Of a stretch of 64,000 bases of DNA, positions 16,343-25,019 are shown piece by piece. The first letter of the stretch is position 1; every line of letters starts with the position of its first letter. The stretch is from Candidatus Dechloromonas phosphoritropha (lineage in GTDB: Bacteria > Pseudomonadota > Gammaproteobacteria > Burkholderiales > Rhodocyclaceae). The notes beneath the pieces are model-generated. The model did no database searches, was not told the origin of the DNA, and worked only from the letters and a program-made list of their open reading frames with translations. A program made the translations under genes and the position numbers. Location of the stretch: contig JADKGN010000005.1 of assembly GCA_016722705.1 (NCBI GenBank), positions 186,001 to 250,000 on the forward strand, written 5' to 3'.

Positions 16343-17057
16343 AGGCAAGGACGGCGAACTGAAGCTCGCCGGCTGGGAGGCCTCAAGGCGCGTGCTGGTT
16401 CTGCGCCGCCCACTCAAGGGTGAGATCGTGGTTGCCCAGGAAGACAGCGGCCAGCAACTGCTGGGCTTTGTCGAGGCGAACCGCAAGACCGGCAAACAAA
16501 TCACCGGCTATGAGTATTCGGTATTGGTCACCAATACCGCCTATGAGATTCTCAGCCTGGGCCAACTCTACCGTGACCGTGCGGATGCCGAAAACACCTT
16601 TGACGAACTGAAGAACCAGTGGGGCTGGGGCGGCTTCACCACGCATGACCTGCATCGCTGCCAGCTCTCGTCCCGTGCGGTAGCGCTGATCTACGACCAA
16701 AGGAAGTCCCTGTGGGACAACTGGTGGAGTCTGTTCGTACGTTTGGCCAATTCCGGAGCGCGCCGCGAAGCCATCACCAGCCGGCCATGGTTGATGTCGT
16801 CGGTTGGACGCAAGACCGAGCATGCAGGCCAGACAACGATCACGCTGACCGGTTTGCACGCCCATTTCGGCAAGGCACGGGAAGCTCTGATGCGTGTCTC
16901 TGCTTTGCTTCAGGGCTGGGTCACCTCTGCTGCGGAGCAGTTGAATGTGACATCCCTCTGGCAACTCGTCTGCGATCATCTCAAGCGCGTTCTAGCCGGT
17001 GTCGGACCACCTCTCGCCCACCAATTTCTTGAGAATCATGCGAATGGAATCGGGTAA
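16343..17057 (+). pseudogene. C-terminal half of a DDE transposase
   Basis: The frame KGKDGELKLAGWEASRRVLV onward matches the second half of the 524-residue transposase at 37612-39186, including the glutamate motif YRDRADAENTFDELKNQWGW and the C-terminal ENHANGIG. The first half with the two catalytic aspartates is missing, replaced by an IS256 end. The same end sequence follows the stop as in the complete copy (TAACTGCGGTTTTTAG). Confidence 0.9.
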
Positions 17058-17072
17058 CTGCGGTTTTTAGGA

Positions 17073-17849
17073 TTAGTCCAAGCGGTTTTCGATAATCAAG
17101 AACCATGGCCTACGACTCGTCGATTGCACATAGCCATCTTGGGACAAGGTCAAAATGGTTTTTGAAACCGAATTGCGGACATTACCGCCGATGACTTGCA
17201 AGGTTTCGCCGTTGGATTCCACGACGATATCGCAATGCAGCCTTGAACTGATGAGTGAGACCGGGAGTTCCCTGATCACATCCGTAGGCGTGTAGTTGCT
17301 CCGCACGGCACAGATCAAATCCCCTGGTTTGGGTTTGTACTGTTCAATGGTGTGGGGAATGAAGACCGCGTCTGGGTTGTTTGCGTTGGCAAGAAAATGG
17401 TGAAGATAGACCCAGTGGGCGCCACTTGGTGGGAAAAGCGACTTGGATACATCGACCGTCTGCATGATCCAACTAATGAAGGCGGCAGACCAAGGCTGCT
17501 TGCAGTCGTACCCCGATAGCCGGGATTTGCCTACTGCACGCCAATACTGGTTAATCCGGTCACTGTGGCTATCATCCTCATCCTCCCAAATCCCAACATG
17601 AGGAATACTCTCGTCATAGCCATCGATTACGACTAACTGCTGGCCAAAATATTGCCATTCGGACTTTGCAGCCTCAGTAATCTTGTATCTCCAGGAACCC
17701 TCCGGTAGCGATTCCAACACCTCAGCACCAAGTACGACTTCGGCTGCCGGTTCCTCTGCATTCCGTTGCATTTCTGGCCGAACAGGCATCTTAGATGCTG
17801 AGGTGCAGCCAGTTAAGGCCAGAAACAAAACGACACGCAGAGTCTTCAT
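17073..17849 (-). CDS. DUF2272 family lipoprotein
   Basis: A 258-residue protein with a signal peptide and lipobox (LALTGC, cysteine 15), so it is probably an outer-membrane or periplasmic lipoprotein. The body from about residue 60 resembles DUF2272: a conserved SAAFISWIM stretch, SGAHWVYLHHFL, KPKPGDLIC and later HCDIVVE and VIGGNV. These recall an NlpC/P60- or CHAP-like cysteine-histidine fold, though the exact enzymatic role is not established. Its start overlaps the stop of a 62-residue frame by ATGA, which I do not trust as a gene. Confidence 0.75.
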   Translation of the reverse strand: MKTLRVVLFLALTGCTSASKMPVRPEMQRNAEEPAAEVVLGAEVLESLPEGSWRYKITEAAKSEWQYFGQQLVVIDGYDESIPHVGIWEDEDDSHSDRINQYWRAVGKSRLSGYDCKQPWSAAFISWIMQTVDVSKSLFPPSGAHWVYLHHFLANANNPDAVFIPHTIEQYKPKPGDLICAVRSNYTPTDVIRELPVSLISSRLHCDIVVESNGETLQVIGGNVRNSVSKTILTLSQDGYVQSTSRRPWFLIIENRLD

Positions 17850-18070
17850 TTTCTAGGCCGCAACTTGGTCAGTCCAGATAGCAAGACCAGATTGCCGTTT
17901 CGTGGAAATTTATAAAATGGGCAGTTTAGGGGTGCGGCATGGAATGGTAGCTTATTACCATGCTCTTCAGGGTTGCCGTGGTGCATCTCAACTTGATGGT
18001 GAACAAGTGATTGAGCTATGGAAGCAACAGACACTATATGGATCGTGATGGTCGACTACGACGGCTTGCC

Positions 18071-18301
18071 CTACGACCGGAACCGTGGCTGGTCGCAATT
18101 GGCCGGTGTGGCGTCTTCATCTATGGCGCTACCGAGGGCCATACTGTCGCTAACCACAACTGCGGCTAGAACAGCAAGGCTGATGGTGATGACGGTGTGT
18201 ATGGCAAGCTTCAACCATTTCCGGGCATGGAACGTTGAGCCCTCGATCGTACGCTCGACGAGGATGCCGTTTTCGTAGCGTTCGCGGATGATCTTGGGCA
18301 T
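18071..18301 (-). CDS. Small single-pass membrane protein, unknown
   Basis: A 76-residue frame starting MPKIIRERYENGILVERTIE, with one hydrophobic helix at about residues 33-55. The charged N-terminus would face the cytoplasm. I do not recognise a family. It lies in the same orientation as the DUF2272 gene, about 220 bases upstream of it. The plus-strand frame over the same bases has no membrane segment or recognisable motif. Confidence 0.45.
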   Translation of the reverse strand: MPKIIRERYENGILVERTIEGSTFHARKWLKLAIHTVITISLAVLAAVVVSDSMALGSAIDEDATPANCDQPRFRS

Positions 18302-18427
18302 GTGGGCTAACCAGTGAATTTAGTACTCACGCTGTCGCTATACGCGAACTTTACATCGATACCGCCCGCCGCGAATAAATGACCAAGAGAAGAATTGTCA
18401 GCGTCACCAGCCATCCGACGATATAGA

Positions 18428-19000
18428 TTACCATGGCGCGCTGGGCCTTTTCTTTTTCCAGCCAGGTTCGCGGACGGACAGCCGATCCACCAGTCGCTGC
18501 AATGCTTCAGCCAGACCTTTCCTGATGCCGGCCTTGCCTTGTGCCATCACTTCGCCATATTCCGTCAGCAGCCCGCGCAAACCATTGATCTGCGCCGTGC
18601 GAAACTTCACCAACTGTTGGCGCATGCGGTGCAGAGCCAGAATCGCTTGCTGCTCCTCGGTCTTGACCGCCACCGCCTTGACACCCGGCTGCTGCACCGC
18701 CGTCCAGATGGTCCGGGCATCGTGCGCGTCGTTCTTGTTGCCGCCGACAAAGGGGCGTACTGCCTTGGCGGGCATGAGCTTGACCTGGTGGCCCATCGCG
18801 ACGAGTTTCCTCGCCCAGTGCTGTGCGCCGCCGCAGGCTTCCATGCCGATCAGGCAGGACGCCCGGTTGGTAAAGTGCGCCAGGAATTTCTCGCGCTTGA
18901 GCTGCAAACTCACGATTTCTCCAGTCCCCATGTCGATCCAGTGCAACTGAAACACCCTCTTGGCGATATCCACGCCGACTACGGGTTTGCTATCCTTCAT
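18428..19000 (-). pseudogene. IS110-family transposase, N-terminal part
   Basis: The frame has the RuvC-like N-terminal domain of IS110 recombinases: GVDIAKRVFQLHWID with the first aspartate, CLIGMEACGGAQHWARKL with the glutamate, and GGNKNDAHDARTIW with the DAxD-type residues. It breaks off after residue 165 and ends in unrelated sequence. The C-terminal Tnp20 domain with the catalytic serine is missing, so the gene is dead. Confidence 0.9.
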
Positions 19001-19104
19001 TTCGGACCCTCCGGTTTGCCTGTGAAGATCTTCGTATCTTCCACCTTGGGTACTTCGATGCCGTCGGCCCGCGAGGGTCCATCTCTCAACGCGTTACCAC
19101 CGCA

Positions 19105-19173
19105 GGGTTATCCACGGCGCCGTGCACCGGCGGTCCTTCTATCTCCAGAGGTGACTGGCGCCGTGGGTAACTC
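19105..19173. repeat. Imperfect inverted repeat resembling an IS110/IS1111 non-coding end
   Basis: The arms GGGTTATCCACGGCGCC (19105-19121) and GGCGCCGTGGGTAACTC (19157-19173) pair with two or three mismatches. The sequence GCAGGGTTATCCACGG recurs at the non-coding end of the IS1111-type element (48201-48215), so this is probably a relict of the same kind of IS end. Confidence 0.55.
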
Positions 19174-19284
19174 GTGTTCAGCGCTCACGGGGTGGGAGGC
19201 GTCCATACCATTTCCTTGGCAAGAAATGTTCGGGCGTCGGCAATCGGACCGACGCCAACCTGACGTCACCTGGCAGGCCTGCGG

Positions 19285-19790
19285 ATGCTCTTCGACTGGC
19301 TGGTGATCGGCCAGGTCATCGCGGCGAACCCGGCCAACTCGGTACGCGGTCCGAAACACTCGGTCAAGAAAGGCAAGGCCCCGGTGCTCCGTGCCGACGA
19401 AGCCCGTGCGCTTCTTGATGGAATCGATACCAGCAAAGCGGTTGGGCTACGCGATCGCGCGCTGATCGCTCTCATGGTGTACACCTTCGCGCGTATTGGC
19501 GCAGTGGTGGGCATGAAGGTTCAGGATGTCTATGTGCAAGGCCGACGAACCTGGGTGCGCCTGCGCGAGAAGGGGGGCAAGCAACACGAAATGCCCTGTC
19601 ATCACAGTCTCGATGAATACCTGCACGCCTACATCGAAGGCGCACAGATCGGCATTGAGGGCAGGGGGGTTCTGTTCCGCACAGCCATCGGACGGACGGG
19701 TCAACTCACCGAGCGCGCAATGAGTCAGGCGGATGTGTACCGGATGATTCGGCGGCACGCCAAGGCCATTGCCTTACGGACAGAAATCGG
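19285..19790 (+). pseudogene. Tyrosine recombinase (phage-integrase family) fragment
   Basis: The frame contains the start of the catalytic domain of a tyrosine recombinase: VLRADEARALLDGIDTSKAV, GLRDRALIALMVYTFARIGA with the box I arginine, and REKGGKQHEMPCHHSLDEYL. It loses similarity after RRHAKAIALRTEI, before the HxxR motif and the catalytic tyrosine, and runs into an IS5 remnant. The N-terminal DNA-binding part is also missing. Confidence 0.8.
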
Positions 19791-19798
19791 CAGTGGGA

Positions 19799-20382
19799 GA
19801 AGGCCGGGGTGTTTGAAGCCCTATGGAAGCGCGGGCTTGCCGAATACGACGACCTTGAAGGTATCGCCTGGCGCTGGCAATGCCTTGACGGCGCGATGAT
19901 GAAGGCCCCGATGGCGCAATCAAGCGTTGTACCCAATCCAACGGACCGAGGAAAAAAATGGGAGCAAGCGTCATTTGCTGGTGGACGGTCGTGGCGTCCC
20001 GTTGTCGCTCGTCGTGACCGGCGCCAATCGGCACGACGTCTCTCAGTTGGCGGCTGTGCTTGAGGCCATTGTCGTCAAGCGAGCGTCGCCACCCAAGCGG
20101 CGAAGCAAACACCTTTGCGCTGACGCCGGCTACACCGGCGCGCCCGCATTGGCGATCATCACGAGCACGGCTACATCCCCCATGTCAAAGGGCGTGGGCA
20201 AGAGGCCGGCGAACTCAAACGTGACCCCAGGAAGAAAGCCCGGCGCTGGATCGTCGAAGTGGCCCACAGCTGGTTCAACCGCTTCCGAAAGTTGTTGGTG
20301 CGACACGAGAAGCTTGAGCGCAGTTTCTTGGCGCTCAACCACCTGGCCGCATCAATCATGGCGTTCAGAAAAATTAAACTGA
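19799..20382 (+). pseudogene. IS5-family transposase remnant with frameshifts
   Basis: Reading across two frameshifts (about 19960 and 20155) gives an IS5-type DDE transposase: WRWQCLDGAMMKAP with the first aspartate, SKRHLLVDGRGVPLSLVVTG, LCADAGYTGAPA with the second aspartate, and RRWIVEVAHSWFNRFRKLLV with the glutamate motif region, then AASIMAFRKIKL. The N-terminus is lost at the junction with the recombinase fragment. Confidence 0.85.
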
Positions 20383-20682
20383 AAGTGAATATTATTTACG
20401 GATAAGTTCTTAGTCGTTATGAGGTTTGAAAAGTGGTCATTGCAGAACGTCCGGTATTGGTACGCGGTGACTGGCGGAAAAGGCCGAAATGCAACCTCAC
20501 GACCAAAGCCATGCGCGACCATTTTGGACTCGACAATTGCTTGACCTCCTGCGGTCAACCGGAAAAATCGGCCAGAATTGAAGCCCGTTCCATTTCTGCC
20601 GCCTTCCTCCATGCCTTCTGAGCAACCCTACCCAGGCTTTCTGTCAGCGTTCCAATAGTTGCTCCTTGTCGTTGCGGAACGA

Positions 20683-20760
20683 GAGCGGCAGCGGGCGGTT
20701 GCAGCGCCTCGCGCGTGATCGCGCCGATGGGGGGCTTCGGGTCGGATAGCCGGTGGGGTA
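20683..20760. repeat. 78-bp direct repeat, left copy
   Basis: Matches 22978-23055 with about six substitutions in 78 bases. The two copies lie on either side of the DUF4062-TPR gene. Weaker similarity extends about 20 bases further upstream of both copies. Confidence 0.85.
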
Positions 20761-20764
20761 GCTT

Positions 20765-20821
20765 GCGCATCCGCATGTCGTCGATCGTGCGTTGACGCAA
20801 CGGGCTGATGCTTTGGGTCAT
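20765..20821 (-). pseudogene. Probable N-terminal remnant of a site-specific recombinase
   Basis: The frame reads MTQSISPLRQRTIDDMRMRK, which resembles the N-terminal core-binding region of tyrosine recombinases that accompany IS91-like elements. The similarity ends after about 20 residues. The rest of 20383-21035 holds no supported gene. Confidence 0.35.
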
Positions 20822-21035
20822 GATGGTCATGGCGCTGCTTATGTCGAGTAACGAGGCGGATTGCCTCAGTTCTCAACATGGGAAACAGCACGCCAATCTC
20901 AAAGATACTCAGCAGCTTATGCGTAGCCTCTACCGCGCGAGCGGTTTAGCCCAAGGGCAGCATTTGGTCATCTGCCATCCTGAATCTGTATAGAATAGCC
21001 GATCACGATTGCCCTCTGAGAAAGGGATCTCTCCC

Positions 21036-22709
21036 ATGACGCGACCCCGTCTTTTCCTCTCGGCAGTCAGCGCGGAACTGCGCAGCTTACGGCAAGCGGT
21101 CGCGCGGACGGTTCGTACACTGGGTTACGACCCCGTATCGCAAGATGACTTTCCAACTGGGTATGGCGAGTTGCGCCAGTGGCTACGTGAGCAGATTGAC
21201 GGTTGCGAGGGAGTGATCCAACTCGTCGGCCATGCCTACGGTGCCGAGCCGCCCGAGGCGGATCGGGATTTTGGCCGTGTCTCCTACACCCAGTTCGAAC
21301 TGCTTTATGGCGTCCGCCAGGGCAAAAAGACTTGGGTTATCGTCATTGGCGATCAGTGCCACCGCGACAAGCCCACCGAACAACTCGACGTGCCGGACAA
21401 CGTCGGGATTCTTGACCCGGCAGCCGCTCGGGACTTTCAGGCCGAACGCCGGGCGCTTCAGCAGGCCTACATCGAGCGTCTCAAGCGCGACAATCACCTG
21501 CGCCACACCGCGAACAGCGACGTCGAACTCGAACTCATCATCCTGAAACTGCGCGACGAGCTCGCCGCGTTGCGCCAGCGCGAAGAAGACAGGGAGCGTC
21601 GTTTGTGGGGTGAGATCCAGCGCTTGAGCTCCGATGTTCAACAGGTTGCCGAGGTGAATGCCGCGAAGATCCGCGCCCACCTGCTGACCACCATCGAGGA
21701 GACCCATCGCCGCGAGTTGGCGGTAGCCGAGGCGGCGCCGGATTGGCAGGAGCGTGAGCGACGGCGCGCAGCAGCCGACGCTGCGCATGCCTCTCGTCTG
21801 TTGCGTATCGAGGAACTGGCGGCCTCGTTCGCCGAGATCGAGGGCCGCGGCAGTGCCAGCAGCGTGTTTCAGGAGATGAGTCGCATTCTGGCCGAACAAG
21901 GAGTCGACGAAGCGATCGCTTACGTGGCCGCGAAGCGCCCGGCCATCCTGCAGTCGGTGCGCAATCGTGCTGCAGCAGCCCGCGAGCGTAACCGCAGCGA
22001 GCTCGAGCCGCTGTTGAGTACCGCCGCGCTGTACGAGGCCAAGGGTCAGTCTGTCGAGGCGCGCTCGCTGTATACCGACATCCTCGAGATCGAACCGGAT
22101 TGGCCGCAAGCCTTACATTTGTTCTTCTGGTTCCTCGCCAATGCGGGAGATTCGGCGCGAAGCTACGCTTTCCTGGCCGATGCCTGGCGGGACTACGAAG
22201 AAGCCCATCTGCTCTCTCAACGCCTGATCGACAGCGACCCGGCCAATACCGGGTGGCAGCGCGACCTCTCGGTCAGCCACAACAAGATCGGCGACGTGCT
22301 GGTGGCGCAGGGCGATGGCGCGGGGGCGCTGGCCGCGTACCGCAAGAGCCTGGCGATCCGCGAGGCGCTGGCCGGGCGCGACCCGGCCAATACCGGCTGG
22401 CAGCGCGACCTGTCGGTCAGCCACAACAAGATCGGCGACGTGCTGGTGGCGCAGGGCGACGGCGCGGGGGCGCTGGCCGCGTACCGCAAGAGCCTGGCGA
22501 TCCGCGAGGCGCTGGCCGGGCGCGACCCGGCCAATACCGAGTGGCAGCGCGACCTGATCGTCAGTTACGTCAAATTGACCGAAGTATGCGGTGACAAAGT
22601 GTACGTGCGCAAGGCGCTGAAAATTGCCGAACACTTGCTGCAGCGCGGCCTGCTTGCACAGCGCGATGCCTGGATGATCGAGGAGTTGAACCGACGTGCC
22701 GCACAATGA
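21036..22709 (+). CDS. DUF4062 / coiled-coil / TPR protein
   Basis: A 557-residue protein. Residues 1-110 form a DUF4062 domain (RPRLFLSAVSAELRSLRQAV, WLREQIDGCEGVIQLVGHAY and YTQFELLYG), a TIR-like nucleotide-binding or signalling fold that often heads large STAND or effector proteins. Residues about 160-330 are highly charged and probably coiled-coil. Residues about 330-500 are tetratricopeptide-like, including two perfect 48-residue repeats and part of a third. There is no NTPase domain or membrane segment. A start at 21036 is preferred because AAAGGGA lies 9-15 bases upstream; an in-frame TTG at 21009 is less likely. Role unknown; a sensor or conflict-system component is an inference from the domain types and accessory location. 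Confidence 0.8.
   Translation: MTRPRLFLSAVSAELRSLRQAVARTVRTLGYDPVSQDDFPTGYGELRQWLREQIDGCEGVIQLVGHAYGAEPPEADRDFGRVSYTQFELLYGVRQGKKTWVIVIGDQCHRDKPTEQLDVPDNVGILDPAAARDFQAERRALQQAYIERLKRDNHLRHTANSDVELELIILKLRDELAALRQREEDRERRLWGEIQRLSSDVQQVAEVNAAKIRAHLLTTIEETHRRELAVAEAAPDWQERERRRAAADAAHASRLLRIEELAASFAEIEGRGSASSVFQEMSRILAEQGVDEAIAYVAAKRPAILQSVRNRAAAARERNRSELEPLLSTAALYEAKGQSVEARSLYTDILEIEPDWPQALHLFFWFLANAGDSARSYAFLADAWRDYEEAHLLSQRLIDSDPANTGWQRDLSVSHNKIGDVLVAQGDGAGALAAYRKSLAIREALAGRDPANTGWQRDLSVSHNKIGDVLVAQGDGAGALAAYRKSLAIREALAGRDPANTEWQRDLIVSYVKLTEVCGDKVYVRKALKIAEHLLQRGLLAQRDAWMIEELNRRAAQ
22236..22562 (+). repeat. 144-bp in-frame tandem repeat within the DUF4062-TPR gene
   Basis: Two full units (22236-22379 and 22380-22523) and the beginning of a third from 22524 encode the 48-residue TPR-like unit DPANTGWQRDLSVSHNKIGD and its continuation to LAIREALAGR. 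The units are almost identical at the DNA level, which points to recent unit duplication. Confidence 0.92.
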
Positions 22710-23324
22710 GCGAGGCTTTTACGCCGACGACTGCATTCGAAAGAGGTGCTTCAAATGTTTCGTTTGAACTTGTACCCGTCGCTGCTCACGGCGGGCCTGA
22801 TCGGCGGGTTTCATGTCAAGGGTTGTAAGGTGCCAGCCCTCAGCGGCATGGCAGCCGGGAACGGGATCTGCGCATTGGGCTGGCGTCAGACAAGCGCCGA
22901 GGGAAGAAACCGCGGGGAGCACGACGGCTATATCGGGAAAGGCGACGGGCTATGTCCTCGTCGTCACGGAACACTGGGAGAGTGGCAGCGGGCGGTTGCA
23001 GCGCTTCGCGCGTGATTGCGCCGATGGGGGGCTTCTGGTCGGACAGACGGTGGGGGGGGTAAGCCTGAGAGTGGTTGGCATGTACTGACCAGCCTGTGGG
23101 AAACTGACGGTGCGCTGCCCCCGATGAAGAAGCCGGTCGGCAACTACAACGTCTGGAACAAGATCAGCAAGTCGGAAGGAATGAGCCTCTGAGCAGGCAG
23201 GCCACGCTGCGGTTTTGGGCGAGATTCCTGGTTGACCGCAGCCATCCTCGCCACCGCTACGCGCTGTCGCGTCTGGATGCTAGAATTGCAGTATTGTTCT
23301 GCTTTGATCGAGGATGGCAGCAAA
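22710..23324. other. Region without a supported gene
   Basis: Contains the right copy of the 78-bp repeat (22978-23055). Short frames on both strands are not recognised. A short frame ending at 23193 (KPVGNYNVWNKISKSEGMSL) looks like the tail of a lost gene but cannot be named. Confidence 0.4.
22978..23055. repeat. 78-bp direct repeat, right copy
   Basis: Second copy of 20683-20760. See the left copy. Confidence 0.85.
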
Positions 23325-23534
23325 ATGGGTGACGTAAATACGAGCTACGTGTCCGACCACACCAAGTGGATCGACGAGCAGTTGGAAAAAAATCCGGAGT
23401 GGGTCGAGGACCAGAAGGTCGGGCGCGCGCTGTGGTGGGATAAGAAGCAGGATCTCGGCACCGCCGAACGCAACGCGGCGTCCAATGTGCCGCAGAAACC
23501 CTATCCTTACGATGTGAATTTCTTCGGCGAATAA
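23325..23534 (+). CDS. DUF3460 family protein
   Basis: A 69-residue protein of the betaproteobacterial DUF3460 family: SYVSDHTKWIDEQLEKNPEW, then RALWWDKK and KPYPYDVNFF at the C-terminus. The function is unknown. The ATG at 23325 has GAGGATGG about 10 bases upstream and gives the usual family length. The frame is open further upstream to 23232 without family similarity. It is followed after 158 bases by cysE. Confidence 0.85.
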   Translation: MGDVNTSYVSDHTKWIDEQLEKNPEWVEDQKVGRALWWDKKQDLGTAERNAASNVPQKPYPYDVNFFGE

Positions 23535-23692
23535 TGGACCCGGTAGTTTTCTGAAGGTGGCCAGTTGCTGAATGGCCGCTTTGGTTTCTGCTTGGCTTCC
23601 GGCCGACCTTCACGCTCGTGCCAGGAAATAGCTGACAAAATCAGTCGAGTATTTTAGAATTCGCCCTGATAACGACAGGGGAATCCGCTTTC

Positions 23693-24448
23693 ATGTTCCA
23701 GCATCTGCGTGAGGATATTCGTGCGGTCTTCGACCGCGATCCTGCGGCGCGCTCATTCTGGGAAGTCCTGACCTGCTACCCGGGCATCCATGCCCTGATC
23801 CTGCATCGCTTCGCCCACTGGCTGTGGGGGTACCGCTTGCGCTGGCTGGCGCGCTTCGTTGCTCACCTTTCCCGCTTCTTCACCGGCATCGAGATTCATC
23901 CGGGCGCCGCCATCGGTCGCCGCTTCTTCATCGACCACGGGATGGGCGTGGTGATCGGCGAGACCGCCGAAATCGGCAATGATGTCACCCTCTATCACGG
24001 CGTCACGCTCGGAGGCACGTCGTGGAACAAGGGCAAGCGCCATCCGACGCTGGAGGATGGCGTGGTGATCGGGGCGGGAGCCAAGATTCTCGGGCCGATC
24101 ACCGTTGCCGCCGGGGCCAAGGTCGGTTCGAACGCCGTGGTCACCAAGGCGGTGCCGGCGGGCGCGACGGCGGTCGGGAATCCGGCGCGGCTGCTCGACC
24201 GCTCGGAGGAAGGCCGGCAGCGCGAGGCGCAGGCCGAAAAGCTGGGGTTTTCCGCCTATGCCGTCGGCCGTGATCAGGATGATCCTCTGGCCAAGGCGAT
24301 CCACGGTCTTCTCGATCACGCAGCCGAGACAGACCGCCGGCTGGCCTCGCTGCTGCGCGAACTGGAAGCGGCAGGGGTCATGTGTGACGAGGATGTGCAG
24401 CCGGCCGACCGTTTCGATCCAAAATATCTCGGAAAAATTGTTGACTAA
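23693..24448 (+). CDS. cysE: Serine O-acetyltransferase
   Basis: Makes O-acetylserine from serine and acetyl-CoA, the first step of cysteine synthesis. The 251-residue protein has the N-terminal helical part and a left-handed beta-helix of hexapeptide repeats. The catalytic and binding motifs are FFIDHGMGVVIGETAEIGND and LYHGVTLGGTSWNKGKRHPT. It lies directly upstream of iscR, so cysteine supply and the cysteine-consuming isc system are neighbours. The C-terminal tail after residue 175 is longer than in E. coli CysE. Confidence 0.95.
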   Translation: MFQHLREDIRAVFDRDPAARSFWEVLTCYPGIHALILHRFAHWLWGYRLRWLARFVAHLSRFFTGIEIHPGAAIGRRFFIDHGMGVVIGETAEIGNDVTLYHGVTLGGTSWNKGKRHPTLEDGVVIGAGAKILGPITVAAGAKVGSNAVVTKAVPAGATAVGNPARLLDRSEEGRQREAQAEKLGFSAYAVGRDQDDPLAKAIHGLLDHAAETDRRLASLLRELEAAGVMCDEDVQPADRFDPKYLGKIVD

Positions 24449-24470
24449 TTTGATCGGGTATATATAGTTG
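24441..24470 (+). promoter_or_regulatory. iscR promoter with probable IscR binding site
   Basis: TTGACT at 24441-24446 and TATAGT at 24463-24468 make a -35/-10 pair with a 16-base spacer. The stretch TTGACTAATTTGATCGGGTA closely resembles the IscR-controlled promoter of the E. coli isc operon, where 2Fe-2S IscR represses. It starts at the cysE stop codon, 64 bases upstream of iscR. Confidence 0.75.
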
Positions 24471-24504
24471 ACAGCGATAGTAGGTTATTTGCGAAAGGTA
24501 GACG

Positions 24505-25011
24505 ATGCGACTGACGACCAAGGGCCGTTTTGCGGTTACCGCCATGATGGATCTCGCCCTGCGCGGCCAGGTCGGGCCCGTCGCTCTGGCCGGGGTCAGT
24601 GAACGCCAGAAGATTTCGCTCTCCTACCTCGAGCAACTGTTTGGCAAGCTGCGCCGGGACAAACTCGTCGATAGCGTGCGCGGTCCCGGCGGCGGCTACT
24701 GCATTGCCAGGCCGCTCGACAGGGTGACGGTGGCCGACATCATCCGCGCTGTCGACGAACCACTCGACGCGACCCAATGCGGTGGTCGCGAGAACTGCCG
24801 CGACGAGCAGCGCTGCATGACGCACGATCTGTGGTCGTCGTTGAATGCCCGGATGTACGATTATCTGACATCGGTGACGCTGGCCGACCTGGTCGCCCGC
24901 CAGCGGGAAGTGGAGGCGAAATCGGGCATCCCGGCGATTGTCGAGGACCACCGGAGAATTCGGGTTTCGCGGGCGCGAATCGGTCGCGAAAAGGTGCTGG
25001 CGGTCGTCTGA
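24505..25011 (+). CDS. iscR: Iron-sulfur cluster regulator IscR (Rrf2 family)
   Basis: A 168-residue winged-helix repressor that senses iron-sulfur status through a 2Fe-2S cluster. The three ligand cysteines are C92, C98 and C104 (TQCGGRENCRDEQRC), with the nearby histidine. The recognition helix region is KISLSYLEQLFGKLRRDKLV. It heads the isc operon and probably represses its own promoter at 24441-24470 when cluster supply is adequate. Confidence 0.97.
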   Translation: MRLTTKGRFAVTAMMDLALRGQVGPVALAGVSERQKISLSYLEQLFGKLRRDKLVDSVRGPGGGYCIARPLDRVTVADIIRAVDEPLDATQCGGRENCRDEQRCMTHDLWSSLNARMYDYLTSVTLADLVARQREVEAKSGIPAIVEDHRRIRVSRARIGREKVLAVV

Positions 25012-25019
25012 ATACACTC

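Noticed and set aside
17846..18034. 62-residue minus-strand frame overlapping the DUF2272 start by ATGA
   Set aside because: The overlap would suggest coupling, but the frame has no ribosome-binding site or recognisable features and looks like chance.
22217..22534. Repetitive minus-strand and alternative plus-strand frames over the TPR repeats
   Set aside because: Shadow frames of the 144-bp tandem repeat; the TPR frame is the coherent one.
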